Position numbers and translations under genes: made by a program. The notes below the pieces were generated by a model. The model had not been told where the DNA came from. It did no database searches and saw nothing but the letters and a program-made list of their open reading frames with translations. 64,000 nt of DNA from the NCBI RefSeq assembly GCF_918698095.1, contig NZ_CAKKLY010000002.1, positions 124,001 through 188,000 on the forward strand, written 5' to 3'. The stretch comes from Arthrobacter sp. Bi83. Its GTDB lineage: Bacteria; Actinomycetota; Actinomycetes; Actinomycetales; Micrococcaceae. Shown here piece by piece: positions 38,122 through 48,987 of the stretch. The first letter of the stretch is position 1; the number at the start of each line of letters is the position of its first letter.

Positions 38122-38176
38122 GCGGGGTCACTTACCGCCCGTTTCAACGGCCTTATTGGGCTCGATGTGACCCCGC
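38122..38176 (-). promoter_or_regulatory. Inverted repeat in the prfA leader
   Basis: Ten-base arms GCGGGGTCAC (38122-38131) and GTGACCCCGC (38167-38176) are perfectly complementary, separated by 35 bases. They lie between the rho terminator and prfA and could shape the prfA leader or serve as an operator. The distance makes a binding site or stem equally possible. Confidence 0.5.
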
Positions 38177-38211
38177 GTTGCTTTTGAAGCGGAGGAACCG
38201 GTTAACGCAAC

Positions 38212-38263
38212 AACCGCCCGGGAAATTGGCGGCCCGGGAAGGGCCGCCAATTTTCGGGCGGTT
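38212..38263 (-). terminator. Rho gene terminator hairpin
   Basis: A long stem (38225-38235 with 38241-38251, extended by 38212-38220 with 38255-38263) lies nine bases past the rho stop on the minus strand. It is followed by a GTTGTTGCG tail. The stem is strong even though the T-run is broken, so termination is likely. Confidence 0.75.
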
Positions 38264-38271
38264 ACGCGCAG

Positions 38272-40491
<2,220 letters not shown>

Positions 40492-40897
40492 GAAGGATCC
40501 TTCCCCCTCGACGGCGTCCAGACTGGGAGCTGGACGCGATGATTTGATCTGGGCTGCAGTTCAGATCTGCAGCCGCGATTTCGGCCTTGCCGGATGGATT
40601 TCGGCCAGCAGGGCCGGATACTGATCGCCTTCAACGCTCCGAAATTAGGCGGGGCGACGGACTGACAGTTCAGGTACAGAAATGATTCTGTAAAGTCCTG
40701 GGTCAGGCCAAGGAGACGGCACCGGAAAATACTGCGCATTACGAGATCAGAGCAGCAGCAGATCTGAGCAGGTCCGGACCACGAAAGGCAACTGGGCCAA
40801 AATCGGGGTCTTTAGTCTGCACGGTCTATTGGCTGCAGGGCCTCTCGACTACAGAGTCGCTGTCTGACTGCAAAAACTGCGGTGACTGAATGCGGGT
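40492..40897 (-). promoter_or_regulatory. rho: Long rho leader region
   Basis: No gene is seen in these 406 bases between rho and thrB. A perfect 8-bp hairpin (40514-40521 with 40530-40537) lies just before the ribosome site of rho. A dispersed GCAGATCTGA-like word occurs at several places. Rho mRNA leaders elsewhere mediate autogenous control by Rho; this leader is a candidate. Confidence 0.55.
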
Positions 40898-41863
40898 TTA
40901 CCGCCGGTGCACTCCCACTTTAGCACCTTCGACGTCCACTGCCAGCTTCATCACACGCCAGTTGATGTCCGGAGTGTTTGCCGAGGTGAAAGCCCCGATA
41001 AAGTCCAGGACTGTTGCCGCCTCCGCTTCGCCGTTTGCCAGCACCAGAACGGTGGGCCCGGCGCCGGACACCACGGCGGCATGCCCCGCGGCGCGCAGCG
41101 CTTTGATCAGAGCAGCGCTGGGCCGCATGGCCTCGGCACGGTAGCTCTGGTGGAGGTAGTCCTCGGTGCCCGCAAGCAGGAACTCCGGCTTGTGGGTCAG
41201 CGCATGGATCAGGAGGGCGGCCCGGCCGGAGTTCATGGCAGCGGCATGGTGCCCCACCGATGCCGGCAGCAGCGCCCGCGCGGCCTCAGTGGACAGCTCG
41301 AAGTCCGGCACAGCCACAATCGGGATGACAGCCGCATCCACGGTGGCGCACGTACTGCTGTACTGGTCACTGTCCTGCCAGGACAGTGCCAGTCCGCCGA
41401 ATATGGCCGGGGCGACGTTGTCCGGATGCCCTTCGATCTCGCTGGTCAGCTGCAGGATCCAGTCGCGGTCCTGCTGCTCCCCCGCCGGAAGCAAGGCGTT
41501 CGCAGCCGTGACTGCGGCCACCACGGCAGAGGCTGAAGAACCCAGGCCGCGGCCGTGGGGGTTCACGTTTTCGGCGACGATCCTGAGGCCGGTGTGCCGG
41601 TAGCCACGGCGGCCGAACGCGGCCTCCATGGCCCTGACCACCAAATGGCTGGCATCCCGCGGCAGGGAGTCTGCGCCTTCACCGCTGAGCTCGAAGACCA
41701 GTTCCCCGGTATCCAGGCTTTCAACGGTCAAGGTGTCGTGCAGAGTCAGTGCCAGTCCGAGGCTGTCATAGCCGGGCCCGAGGTTGGCGCTCGTGGCGGG
41801 CACCCGGACCGTGACCTGCTGCCCGGCCTGGATGGCCGGCAGCTGGGCCGTTTGCGGCAGCAT
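40898..41863 (-). CDS. thrB: Homoserine kinase
   Basis: Phosphorylates homoserine for threonine synthesis. The GHMP motif PHGRGLGSSASAVVAAV is present, with PATSANLGPGYDSLG near the start and AVVSGAGPTVLVLA near the end. I chose ATG 41863 (321 residues); a TTG nine bases upstream (LETM) is an alternative. The longer open frame overlaps thrC. It lies 11 bases after thrC. Confidence 0.93.
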   Translation of the reverse strand: MLPQTAQLPAIQAGQQVTVRVPATSANLGPGYDSLGLALTLHDTLTVESLDTGELVFELSGEGADSLPRDASHLVVRAMEAAFGRRGYRHTGLRIVAENVNPHGRGLGSSASAVVAAVTAANALLPAGEQQDRDWILQLTSEIEGHPDNVAPAIFGGLALSWQDSDQYSSTCATVDAAVIPIVAVPDFELSTEAARALLPASVGHHAAAMNSGRAALLIHALTHKPEFLLAGTEDYLHQSYRAEAMRPSAALIKALRAAGHAAVVSGAGPTVLVLANGEAEAATVLDFIGAFTSANTPDINWRVMKLAVDVEGAKVGVHRR

Positions 41864-41874
41864 GGTTTCCAAGG

Positions 41875-42981
41875 CTAGTTGTCTTCCAGTCCCAGTTCGG
41901 CGGCGACCGTCACGACGTCGTTGGAAACCTTGACGGGCTGCACGTCGCTGCCGTCTTCGGTCCGCAGGGCCCACTGGGGGTCTTTCAGGCCGTGGCCGGT
42001 GACCGTGATCACAATGGTCTTGCCGGAGGGAACCTCGCCGGCAGCGTGCTTCTTGATCAGGCCCGCTACGCCGGCGGCCGAGCCGGGCTCCACGAAGACT
42101 CCTTCGCGGGCGGACAGCCAGCGGTGCGCCGCGAGGATCTCTTCGTCGGTCACCGAGTCGATGAAACCGCCGGACTCGTCGCGGGCCGCGATGGCGCCGT
42201 CCCACGACGCCGGGTTCCCGATCCGGATGGCCGTGGCGATGGTGTCCGGCTCGGTGATGGGGTGCCCGGCCACGAAGGGCGCGGCACCGGCAGCCTGGAA
42301 GCCCCACATCTGCGGGGTCCTGGTGGAAACGGCGGGAAGAGTGCCGGCTGTCTCTGACTCGAACGGCGCGGAGTACTCCTTGTAGCCCTTCCAGTACGCG
42401 GTGATGTTGCCGGCGTTGCCGACGGGCAGCACGTGGATGTCCGGGGCATCGCCGAGGGCGTCAACGATTTCGAAGGCACCCGTCTTCTGGCCCTGGATGC
42501 GGGCCGGGTTGACGGAGTTCACCAGGAAAACGGGGTAGGACTCACCCAGCTTGCGGGCAATGTCCAGGCAGTTGTCGAAGTTGCCGTCGACCTGCAGCAG
42601 GGTGGCGCCGTGGGCGATTGCCTGGCTCAGCTTGCCCATGGAGATCTTGCCTTCGGGAACCAGCACGGCGCATTTCAGGCCGGCGGCCGTGGCGTACGCT
42701 GCGGCGGAGGCGGAGGTGTTTCCGGTCGAGGCGCAGACCACGGCTTTGGCACCTGACGCCACGGCGGCAGTCATGGCCATCGTCATGCCGCGGTCCTTGA
42801 AGGAACCGGTGGGGTTCATGCCTTCCACCTTGAGGTACACCTCCGAGCCGGTCAGTTCTGACAGCTTCTGGGCGTGGACCAGCGGCGTGCCGCCCTCACC
42901 GAGGGTGATGACCTTGGTGGATTCGGTGACGGGCAAACGATCAGCATATTCGCGGATGACACCGCGCCATTGGTGAGCCAC
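41875..42981 (-). CDS. thrC: Threonine synthase
   Basis: A PLP enzyme converting O-phosphohomoserine to threonine. The 368-residue protein has the PLP lysine in [14 protein letters not shown] and the SGNTSAS-like [11 protein letters not shown] phosphate loop. It begins with GTG two bases after the hom stop (TAAGTG), and is part of the hom-thrC-thrB unit. Confidence 0.94.
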   Translation of the reverse strand: MAHQWRGVIREYADRLPVTESTKVITLGEGGTPLVHAQKLSELTGSEVYLKVEGMNPTGSFKDRGMTMAMTAAVASGAKAVVCASTGNTSASAAAYATAAGLKCAVLVPEGKISMGKLSQAIAHGATLLQVDGNFDNCLDIARKLGESYPVFLVNSVNPARIQGQKTGAFEIVDALGDAPDIHVLPVGNAGNITAYWKGYKEYSAPFESETAGTLPAVSTRTPQMWGFQAAGAAPFVAGHPITEPDTIATAIRIGNPASWDGAIAARDESGGFIDSVTDEEILAAHRWLSAREGVFVEPGSAAGVAGLIKKHAAGEVPSGKTIVITVTGHGLKDPQWALRTEDGSDVQPVKVSNDVVTVAAELGLEDN

Positions 42982-44298
42982 TTAGACTCCTTCTACCCGC
43001 AGTACGGATGTAACGGAATTGATGACGTCCAGGCCCTTGACGGCCTGGACGGTCGCTGCCAGTGCAGCTTCGGTTGCGCGGTGCGTCACGATCCGCAGTT
43101 CCGCGGATTCGACGTTCGAGTCGGCATCGCGGTGAATGGTCTGGCGCATGATTTCGATGGAAACGCCGTGCTCGGCGAACAGCTGGGCAATCTTCGCCAG
43201 CACGCCGGGCTGGTCCGCAACGTCCAGGCCGATGTAGTAGCTGGTGTACACGGCGTCAATGGGCAGTGCCGGGACGTGCCCGGTGGTGGACTCGATGCGT
43301 CCAGGGCCCCCCAGGACGATGCGGCGCGCTGCCGAGACGAGGTCACCCAGCACGGCAGACGCCGTCGGGGTTCCGCCGGCGCCCTGGCCGTAGAACATCA
43401 GTTCCCCGGCATTCTCGGCCTCAATGAAGACGGCGTTGAAGGCTCCGCGGACAGCAGCCAGCGGGTGCTCCCGCGGAAGAAGGGTCGGGTGGACCCGAAC
43501 GGACACGCCGTCGTTGCCGTCAGTGTCGGTCAGCTTCTCGGCGATGGCCAGCAGCTTGATGACGAATCCGGCCTCTTTGGCCGCGGCGATGTCAGCGGCG
43601 CTGACGCGCGTGATTCCCTCGCAGTGGACGTTCGCCAGGTCAAAGCGCGTGTGGAAGGACAGGGACGCCAGGATCGCAGCCTTGGCCGCAGCATCCAGGC
43701 CTTCGACGTCGGCCGTCGGGTCCGCCTCGGCGTAACCGAGCCGCTGTGCCTCTGCCAGGGCGTCGGCGAACTGTGCGCCTGTGGAGTCCATCTGGTCGAG
43801 GATGAAGTTGGTGGTGCCGTTGACGATTCCCAGGACCCGGGTGATGCGGTCACCGGACAGGCTGTCGCGGATGGGACGCAGGATGGGGATGGCTCCCGCA
43901 ACCGCCGCTTCGTAGGACAGCTCGACGCCGGCTTTGTCCGCTTCTTCGTAAAGAGTGGGGCCGTCCGCGGCCAGCAGGGCCTTGTTGCCCGTGACCACGC
44001 TCGCGCCATTTTGGATGGCCGTGAGGATCAGCGAGCGGGCGGGCTCGAGGCCGCCCATCAGCTCGATCACGAGGTCGGCGTCCTTGACCAGGGTTTCGGC
44101 ATCCGTGGTGAACAGCTCACGCGGCAGTTCCACATCGCGTTCGGCGTCGAGGTTGCGCACGGCAATGCCGGCCAGCTCCAGGTGTGCACCCGTCCGCGGG
44201 GCCAGGGCGCCGGCGTCGTCAATAAGAATCCGCGCGACCTGGGCCCCTACGTTGCCACAGCCCAGCAGGGCCACTTTCAGGGTTCGCAATTCGGTCAT
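42982..44298 (-). CDS. hom: Homoserine dehydrogenase
   Basis: NAD(P)-dependent reduction of aspartate semialdehyde to homoserine. VALLGCGNVGAQVARIL is the Rossmann motif, GTTNFILDQM is a family signature, and an ACT domain (GLDVADQPGVLAKIAQLF onward) at about 350-438 gives feedback by threonine. Length 438. It follows lysA directly (TGAATG) and is the branch point to lysine and threonine. Confidence 0.95.
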   Translation of the reverse strand: MTELRTLKVALLGCGNVGAQVARILIDDAGALAPRTGAHLELAGIAVRNLDAERDVELPRELFTTDAETLVKDADLVIELMGGLEPARSLILTAIQNGASVVTGNKALLAADGPTLYEEADKAGVELSYEAAVAGAIPILRPIRDSLSGDRITRVLGIVNGTTNFILDQMDSTGAQFADALAEAQRLGYAEADPTADVEGLDAAAKAAILASLSFHTRFDLANVHCEGITRVSAADIAAAKEAGFVIKLLAIAEKLTDTDGNDGVSVRVHPTLLPREHPLAAVRGAFNAVFIEAENAGELMFYGQGAGGTPTASAVLGDLVSAARRIVLGGPGRIESTTGHVPALPIDAVYTSYYIGLDVADQPGVLAKIAQLFAEHGVSIEIMRQTIHRDADSNVESAELRIVTHRATEAALAATVQAVKGLDVINSVTSVLRVEGV

Positions 44299-45774
44299 TC
44301 AGACTCCCATGTCGCGGTTGAGCAGATCTTCTTCGGTTTCCCCGCGGACAATCAGCCGGACAGATCCATCGCGCACAGCGACAACGCCCGGCCGGGCCAG
44401 ATAGTTGTAGTTGCTTGACAGGGCCCAGCAGTAGGCGCCGGTACCCGGTACAGCGAGCAGATCACCGGCTGCCACGTCCTCGGGCAGATATACATCTCTA
44501 ACAACTATGTCGCCGCTCTCGCAATGTTTGCCCACCACTCGGGACAGCTGCGCAGCCGCTGCGGAGGTCCGTGAGGCCAGAATCGCTGAATAATCCGCGT
44601 CGTAGAGCACCGGACGGGCGTTATCGCTCATGCCGCCGTCCACCGACACATAGCGCCGGGGGTGCGTAACGTCCTTCCCGGCAGATTCGGCGTCATTGGA
44701 GGCCGGAGCATCCACGCGGACTGTTTTCCGGGTGCCCACCTCATACAGCGTGAACGTGCTGCTGCCTACGATGGCCCGTCCGGGCTCGATCGAGATACGC
44801 GGGGCGGAAATGCCCAGTTCAGCGCACCTTGAACGGACGACGGCGGCCATCGCCTGCGCGATTTCGGCTGCCGGGCGGGGCGTGTCCACCGGCGTGTAGG
44901 CGATGCCGTAGCCACCGCCAAGATCGAGCTCGGGCAGCCGGATCGAGTACTTCTGCTGCATCTCGGCGAGGAAGCCCAGGAGTTTCTCCGCAGCAAGGGC
45001 AAAGCCGTCGGGTTCGAAGATCTGCGATCCGATGTGGCAATGCACACCGAGCAGTTCGATGCTGGGATAGCTCGTGGCAGCGGCCACAGCTTCCTCGGCC
45101 GCCGAGAGACCGGCCTGGTCTGTCGAGTCTCCGGCCATGGAGAGTCCGAACTTCTGGTCTTCATGGGCAGTGGCGATGAACTCGTGGGTGTGGGCGTGGA
45201 CGCCCGGCGTCAGCCGCAGCATAACCTTGGCCGCCTCACCCCGCTCCGAAGCGATTTTTGCCACGCGCTCCAGCTCGTCCAGGCTGTCCACCACGATCCG
45301 GCCCAGTTTCATGTCCAGCGCGCGGTTGATCTCGGCGTCGGACTTGTTGTTCCCGTGCAGGCCAAGGTTGGCACCGTCGATGCCGGCGCGGGCGGCTACA
45401 GCGAGCTCGCCGCCGGAACAGGTGTCCAGCCGCAGGCCCTCTTCAGCCACCCAGCTGGCCACCGCAGTGCAGAGGAAGGCCTTGCCCGCGTAGTAGACAT
45501 CCACTCCCCCGCAGATGTCGGCGAAGGCCTCCTCAAAGGCTTCCTTGAAGGCGCGGGCTCTCGCCCGGAAATCGGACTCGCTCATGACGAAAAGCGGCGT
45601 GCCGAACTGCTCCTTCAGCCTGCTGACGGGAATGCCGCCGACGGCGATTTCGCCGTCGGCGTTCCGTTCCACTCCGGCAGCCCACATGGACGGGTGCAGG
45701 GCGTTGAGGTCCGACGGCACCGCGAGCCAGTCCGGGGCGAGCGGCGAGGACTGGTTCAATGCATGGGCGGTCAT
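44299..45774 (-). CDS. lysA: Diaminopimelate decarboxylase
   Basis: Makes lysine from meso-diaminopimelate. The PLP lysine is in VYYAGKAFLCTA, GGGYGIAYTP follows, and the conserved cysteine block is VVGKHCESGDIVVRDV. It is 491 residues, longer than the common 420-450, because of loops such as DAPASNDAESAGKD. It is next after argS, separated by five bases, as in mycobacteria. Confidence 0.95.
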   Translation of the reverse strand: MTAHALNQSSPLAPDWLAVPSDLNALHPSMWAAGVERNADGEIAVGGIPVSRLKEQFGTPLFVMSESDFRARARAFKEAFEEAFADICGGVDVYYAGKAFLCTAVASWVAEEGLRLDTCSGGELAVAARAGIDGANLGLHGNNKSDAEINRALDMKLGRIVVDSLDELERVAKIASERGEAAKVMLRLTPGVHAHTHEFIATAHEDQKFGLSMAGDSTDQAGLSAAEEAVAAATSYPSIELLGVHCHIGSQIFEPDGFALAAEKLLGFLAEMQQKYSIRLPELDLGGGYGIAYTPVDTPRPAAEIAQAMAAVVRSRCAELGISAPRISIEPGRAIVGSSTFTLYEVGTRKTVRVDAPASNDAESAGKDVTHPRRYVSVDGGMSDNARPVLYDADYSAILASRTSAAAAQLSRVVGKHCESGDIVVRDVYLPEDVAAGDLLAVPGTGAYCWALSSNYNYLARPGVVAVRDGSVRLIVRGETEEDLLNRDMGV

Positions 45775-45779
45775 TCAGT

Positions 45780-47429
45780 TCACATCCGTTCCGGCGCGGA
45801 AACGCCAAGCAGGTCAAGTCCGTTGGCCAGCACCTGGCTCGTGGCGTCGTTGAGCCACAGGCGCGTGCGGTTGAGATCGGTGACGGCTTCGTCCCCCAGC
45901 GGGGCTACGCGGCAGGCGTCGTACCACCGGTGGTAGGCCCCGGCGATGACCTCAAGGTGGCGGGCCACCCGGTGGGGTTCGCGCAGCTCAGCGGCCTTGG
46001 CCACGATGGACGGGTAGCTGCCGAGGTAGGACAGCAGCTCATTTTCCGTGGCGTGGTCCAGCAGCGAGGCATCGAAAGCGCTGCGGTCCACGCCGGCGGC
46101 CACGGCGTTGCGTGCGGTGCCGCGGGAGCGGGCGTGGGCGTACTGCACGTAGAAGACCGGGTTCTCGTTGCTGTGCTTCTTGAGCAGCTCCGGGTCCAGA
46201 GTCAGCGGGGAGTCTGCCGGGAAGCGGGCCAGGGAGTAGCGCACGGCGTCCTTACCGAGCCAGGAGATCAGGTCCTTGAGCTCGATGATGTTACCGGCGC
46301 GCTTGGAAAGCTTGGCGCCGTTTACCGAGACGAGCTGGCCGATCAGCACCTCGATGTTAACTTCGGGGTCATCCCCGGCAGCGGCCGCGATGGCCTTGAG
46401 CCGGTGGATGTAGCCGTGGTGGTCGGCACCCAGCAGGTAGATCTTTTCGGTGTAGCCCCGGTCCTTCTTGGACAGGTAGTACGCTGCGTCGGCGGCAAAG
46501 TACGTCGGCTCGCCGTTGGCGCGGATCATCACGCGGTCCTTGTCGTCGCCAAAGTCCGTGGTGCGCAGCCAGACGGCGCCGCCGTCGTCGAACACGTGGC
46601 CCTGCTCGCGAAGGCGGGCAACGGCACTTTCAATGGCCCCGGCGTCGTGGAGTTCCTGTTCGGAGAAGAAAACATCGAAGGAAACGCCGAACTCGGCCAG
46701 AGTGTCTTTGATGTCCTTAAGCTGTGCCCGGTACGCCGCCGCCCGGATCACCGGAAGGGCGGCCACATCGGTCAGCTCGCGGATGTCGGGGTGCCGGGTC
46801 AGGACCTCATGGCCGAGGTCGCGGATGTACTCGCCCGGATAGCCGCCCTCTGGCACATCCCTGCCGTGGAGGCGTGCCAGCACGGAGTTGGCGAACACGT
46901 TCATCTGCGAGCCGGCGTCGTTGATGTAGTACTCGGCGGTGACATCCGCCCCGGAGGCACGCAGCACGCGGGCGATGGAGTCTCCCAGGGCCGCCCAGCG
47001 GGTGTGGCCGATATGCAGTGGCCCGGTGGGGTTTGCCGAGACGAACTCCATGTTGACGGTGTGGCCTGCGAGCGCCGAGTTGGTCCCGTACTCAGGTCCG
47101 GCTTCGACGATGGCCTTGGCCAGCGCACCGGCGGCGGCCGCGTCGACGGTGATGTTCAGGAAGCCAGGGCCGGCAATCTCCACTGCGGACACGCCGTGGA
47201 TCGCTTCCAGGCGGGCGCTGAGGATGGTGGCGAAGTCCCGCGGCCTGGTACCGGCCTGCTTGGCCAACTGCAGGGCAATATTCGTTGCCCAGTCGCCGTG
47301 CTCCCGGTTCTTCGGCCGTTCCACGAGGACGGCGTCGGGGACGGCCGCTTCGGAAAGTGCGACCTCACCGGCGGCAACGGCATCTTTCAGGCAGGCGGAT
47401 ATGGCGAGGGAGAGTTCTTCGGGAGTCAC
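45780..47429 (-). CDS. argS: Arginyl-tRNA synthetase
   Basis: Charges tRNA-Arg. The class I HIGH motif is in GPLHIGHTRWAALGDS near 136-145, and the KMSKS-like motif is AKLSKRAGN. Length 549 is normal. GTG start at 47429. It begins the argS-lysA-hom-thrC-thrB-rho cluster that matches Rv1292-Rv1297. A tRNA-Arg gene lies 3 kb downstream on the other strand. Confidence 0.96.
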   Translation of the reverse strand: MTPEELSLAISACLKDAVAAGEVALSEAAVPDAVLVERPKNREHGDWATNIALQLAKQAGTRPRDFATILSARLEAIHGVSAVEIAGPGFLNITVDAAAAGALAKAIVEAGPEYGTNSALAGHTVNMEFVSANPTGPLHIGHTRWAALGDSIARVLRASGADVTAEYYINDAGSQMNVFANSVLARLHGRDVPEGGYPGEYIRDLGHEVLTRHPDIRELTDVAALPVIRAAAYRAQLKDIKDTLAEFGVSFDVFFSEQELHDAGAIESAVARLREQGHVFDDGGAVWLRTTDFGDDKDRVMIRANGEPTYFAADAAYYLSKKDRGYTEKIYLLGADHHGYIHRLKAIAAAAGDDPEVNIEVLIGQLVSVNGAKLSKRAGNIIELKDLISWLGKDAVRYSLARFPADSPLTLDPELLKKHSNENPVFYVQYAHARSRGTARNAVAAGVDRSAFDASLLDHATENELLSYLGSYPSIVAKAAELREPHRVARHLEVIAGAYHRWYDACRVAPLGDEAVTDLNRTRLWLNDATSQVLANGLDLLGVSAPERM

Positions 47430-47589
47430 AACCCTAGCCTACCGGGGGGCCCGCCCTGCGGCGGAATTCCGGCGTCGCTGATGGCGCTGTCACGCACAGC
47501 AACCGCCTAGCAGATTCACAGATTGAACCCGTACCCTGATTTGAGCGTCGTTCACCCGGCAAGTGCCCGTACAAACGAAACGAGACACC

Positions 47590-48063
47590 GTGAAGCCTTC
47601 CGTCCGAAAAAGCGTCTTCGCCGGCATGGCTGGCCTTTCCCTGGCCGGAACGGTGGCTGGCTGCGCGCCTTCCGCCCAGCAGCCCGCCGCCCAGGAAACG
47701 CAGCCCGCCACGACGTCGGCGAGCGCAGCGCCCGGATCGTCGTCCAGCGCATTGGCGGAGTCCGGCGGAGGCTACAAAGACGGCACCTACAGCGCCGACG
47801 GAAGCTACAGGTCACCGAACGGCACGGAGACCGTGGGCGTCCAGCTGACGCTGGCCAACGGCACGGTGTCCGCTGTCGAGATCACCGAGCACCCCTCCAA
47901 TCCGAACACCCGCAAGTTCCAGGGTCAGTTCGCCAGCGGAATCGCGGAGCAGGTGGTGGGCAAGAGCCTCGACGAGATCAAAGTGTCCAAGGTGGCGGGT
48001 TCGTCACTGACCAGCGGTGGCTTCAACCAGGCAGTCGAAGAGATCAAGGCCCAGGCCCTGTAG
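47590..48063 (+). CDS. FMN-binding domain lipoprotein
   Basis: A secreted lipoprotein. The signal peptide ends in the lipobox LAGTVAGC (cysteine near residue 25), a Ser/Ala/Thr/Pro linker follows, and an FMN-binding domain covers about 67-157. VAGSSLTSGGF near the end matches the usual SGAT-TS flavinylation motif, placing the FMN-acceptor at S139 (predicted). ApbE, the enzyme that adds the FMN, is encoded 52 bases downstream. I chose GTG 47590; an in-frame GTG at 47563 is less good because it lengthens the signal region. Confidence 0.85.
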   Translation: MKPSVRKSVFAGMAGLSLAGTVAGCAPSAQQPAAQETQPATTSASAAPGSSSSALAESGGGYKDGTYSADGSYRSPNGTETVGVQLTLANGTVSAVEITEHPSNPNTRKFQGQFASGIAEQVVGKSLDEIKVSKVAGSSLTSGGFNQAVEEIKAQAL

Positions 48064-48114
48064 GCGGCTGCGCGGCTTGGACGCAGGACATGGACCGCAC
48101 GTTGAGGAGAGCCC

Positions 48115-48987
48115 ATGCCGCACCCGGGCTGGCAGAATTTCCGCTTTGAAGGAATAGGCACCAGCTGGGAGATTTCCACGCCCGCACCACTGGGCCCCGG
48201 GTTTCGCAGCCGCCTGCTCGCCGAGGTGGAGCGCTACGACTCCACGTGGTCCCGGTTCCGCGACGATTCCCAGGTAGCCCGAATGTCCGCCGGGCCGGGA
48301 AGCTACGCATTTCCGGCTGAAGCCACGGGCCTGGCGTCGCTGTACCGGATCCTCTATGCACTGAGCAACGGTGCCATGACGCCGCTCATCGGGGGCAGCT
48401 TGGAACAGTTGGGCTACGGCCCCGGCTATTCCCTCCGGCCACGCGGCGCCCCAACACCCCCGCCCGCCTGGGACGACGTACTGGAATGGCGCGGAACGTC
48501 AATGACCACCAAGGCGCCCGTCGTGCTGGACATCGGTGCGGCCGGAAAAGGCCAGCTGGTGGACCTCCTGGCTGAAGTGCTGCAAAGCCAGGGTGTCCGC
48601 GAGTTCTTCGTCGATGCGGGCGGCGACCTCCTGAACGGTGGAAACGCACCGGTGACAGTGGCACTGGAGCATCCGTACGACTCCAGCAAGGCGATCGGCA
48701 CAGTTCCCCTCGCGAAGGGAGCTCTGTGCGCCTCGGCCTCAAACCGCAGGGCCTGGGGCGACGGCCTTCACCACGTACTGGACGGAACCACCGGAACCCC
48801 GGTTCGCACGGTCGTGGCCACGTGGGCCGTGGCACGAACCGCGATGGAGGCCGATGCCCTGGCCACCGCCCTGTTCTTTGTTCCCGGTGAGGTACTGGAG
48901 CGCCATTTCCGGGTTTCCTGGCTTAAGGTTTTTTCCAACGGCAGTGCGGAGTATTCCGCGGAATTCGAAGGAGCACTGTTCACATGA
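48115..48987 (+). CDS. apbE: FAD:protein FMN transferase
   Basis: ApbE moves FMN from FAD to a threonine or serine of target proteins. The 290-residue form here lacks a visible signal peptide. Typical blocks are MTPLIGGSLEQLGYG, the VVLDIGAAGKGQLVD motif, VDAGGDLLNGG and the ATALFFVPGE region near the end. It sits between the lipoprotein and the membrane reductase, with a four-base overlap to the latter. The lipoprotein is the obvious substrate. Confidence 0.9.
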   Translation: MPHPGWQNFRFEGIGTSWEISTPAPLGPGFRSRLLAEVERYDSTWSRFRDDSQVARMSAGPGSYAFPAEATGLASLYRILYALSNGAMTPLIGGSLEQLGYGPGYSLRPRGAPTPPPAWDDVLEWRGTSMTTKAPVVLDIGAAGKGQLVDLLAEVLQSQGVREFFVDAGGDLLNGGNAPVTVALEHPYDSSKAIGTVPLAKGALCASASNRRAWGDGLHHVLDGTTGTPVRTVVATWAVARTAMEADALATALFFVPGEVLERHFRVSWLKVFSNGSAEYSAEFEGALFT

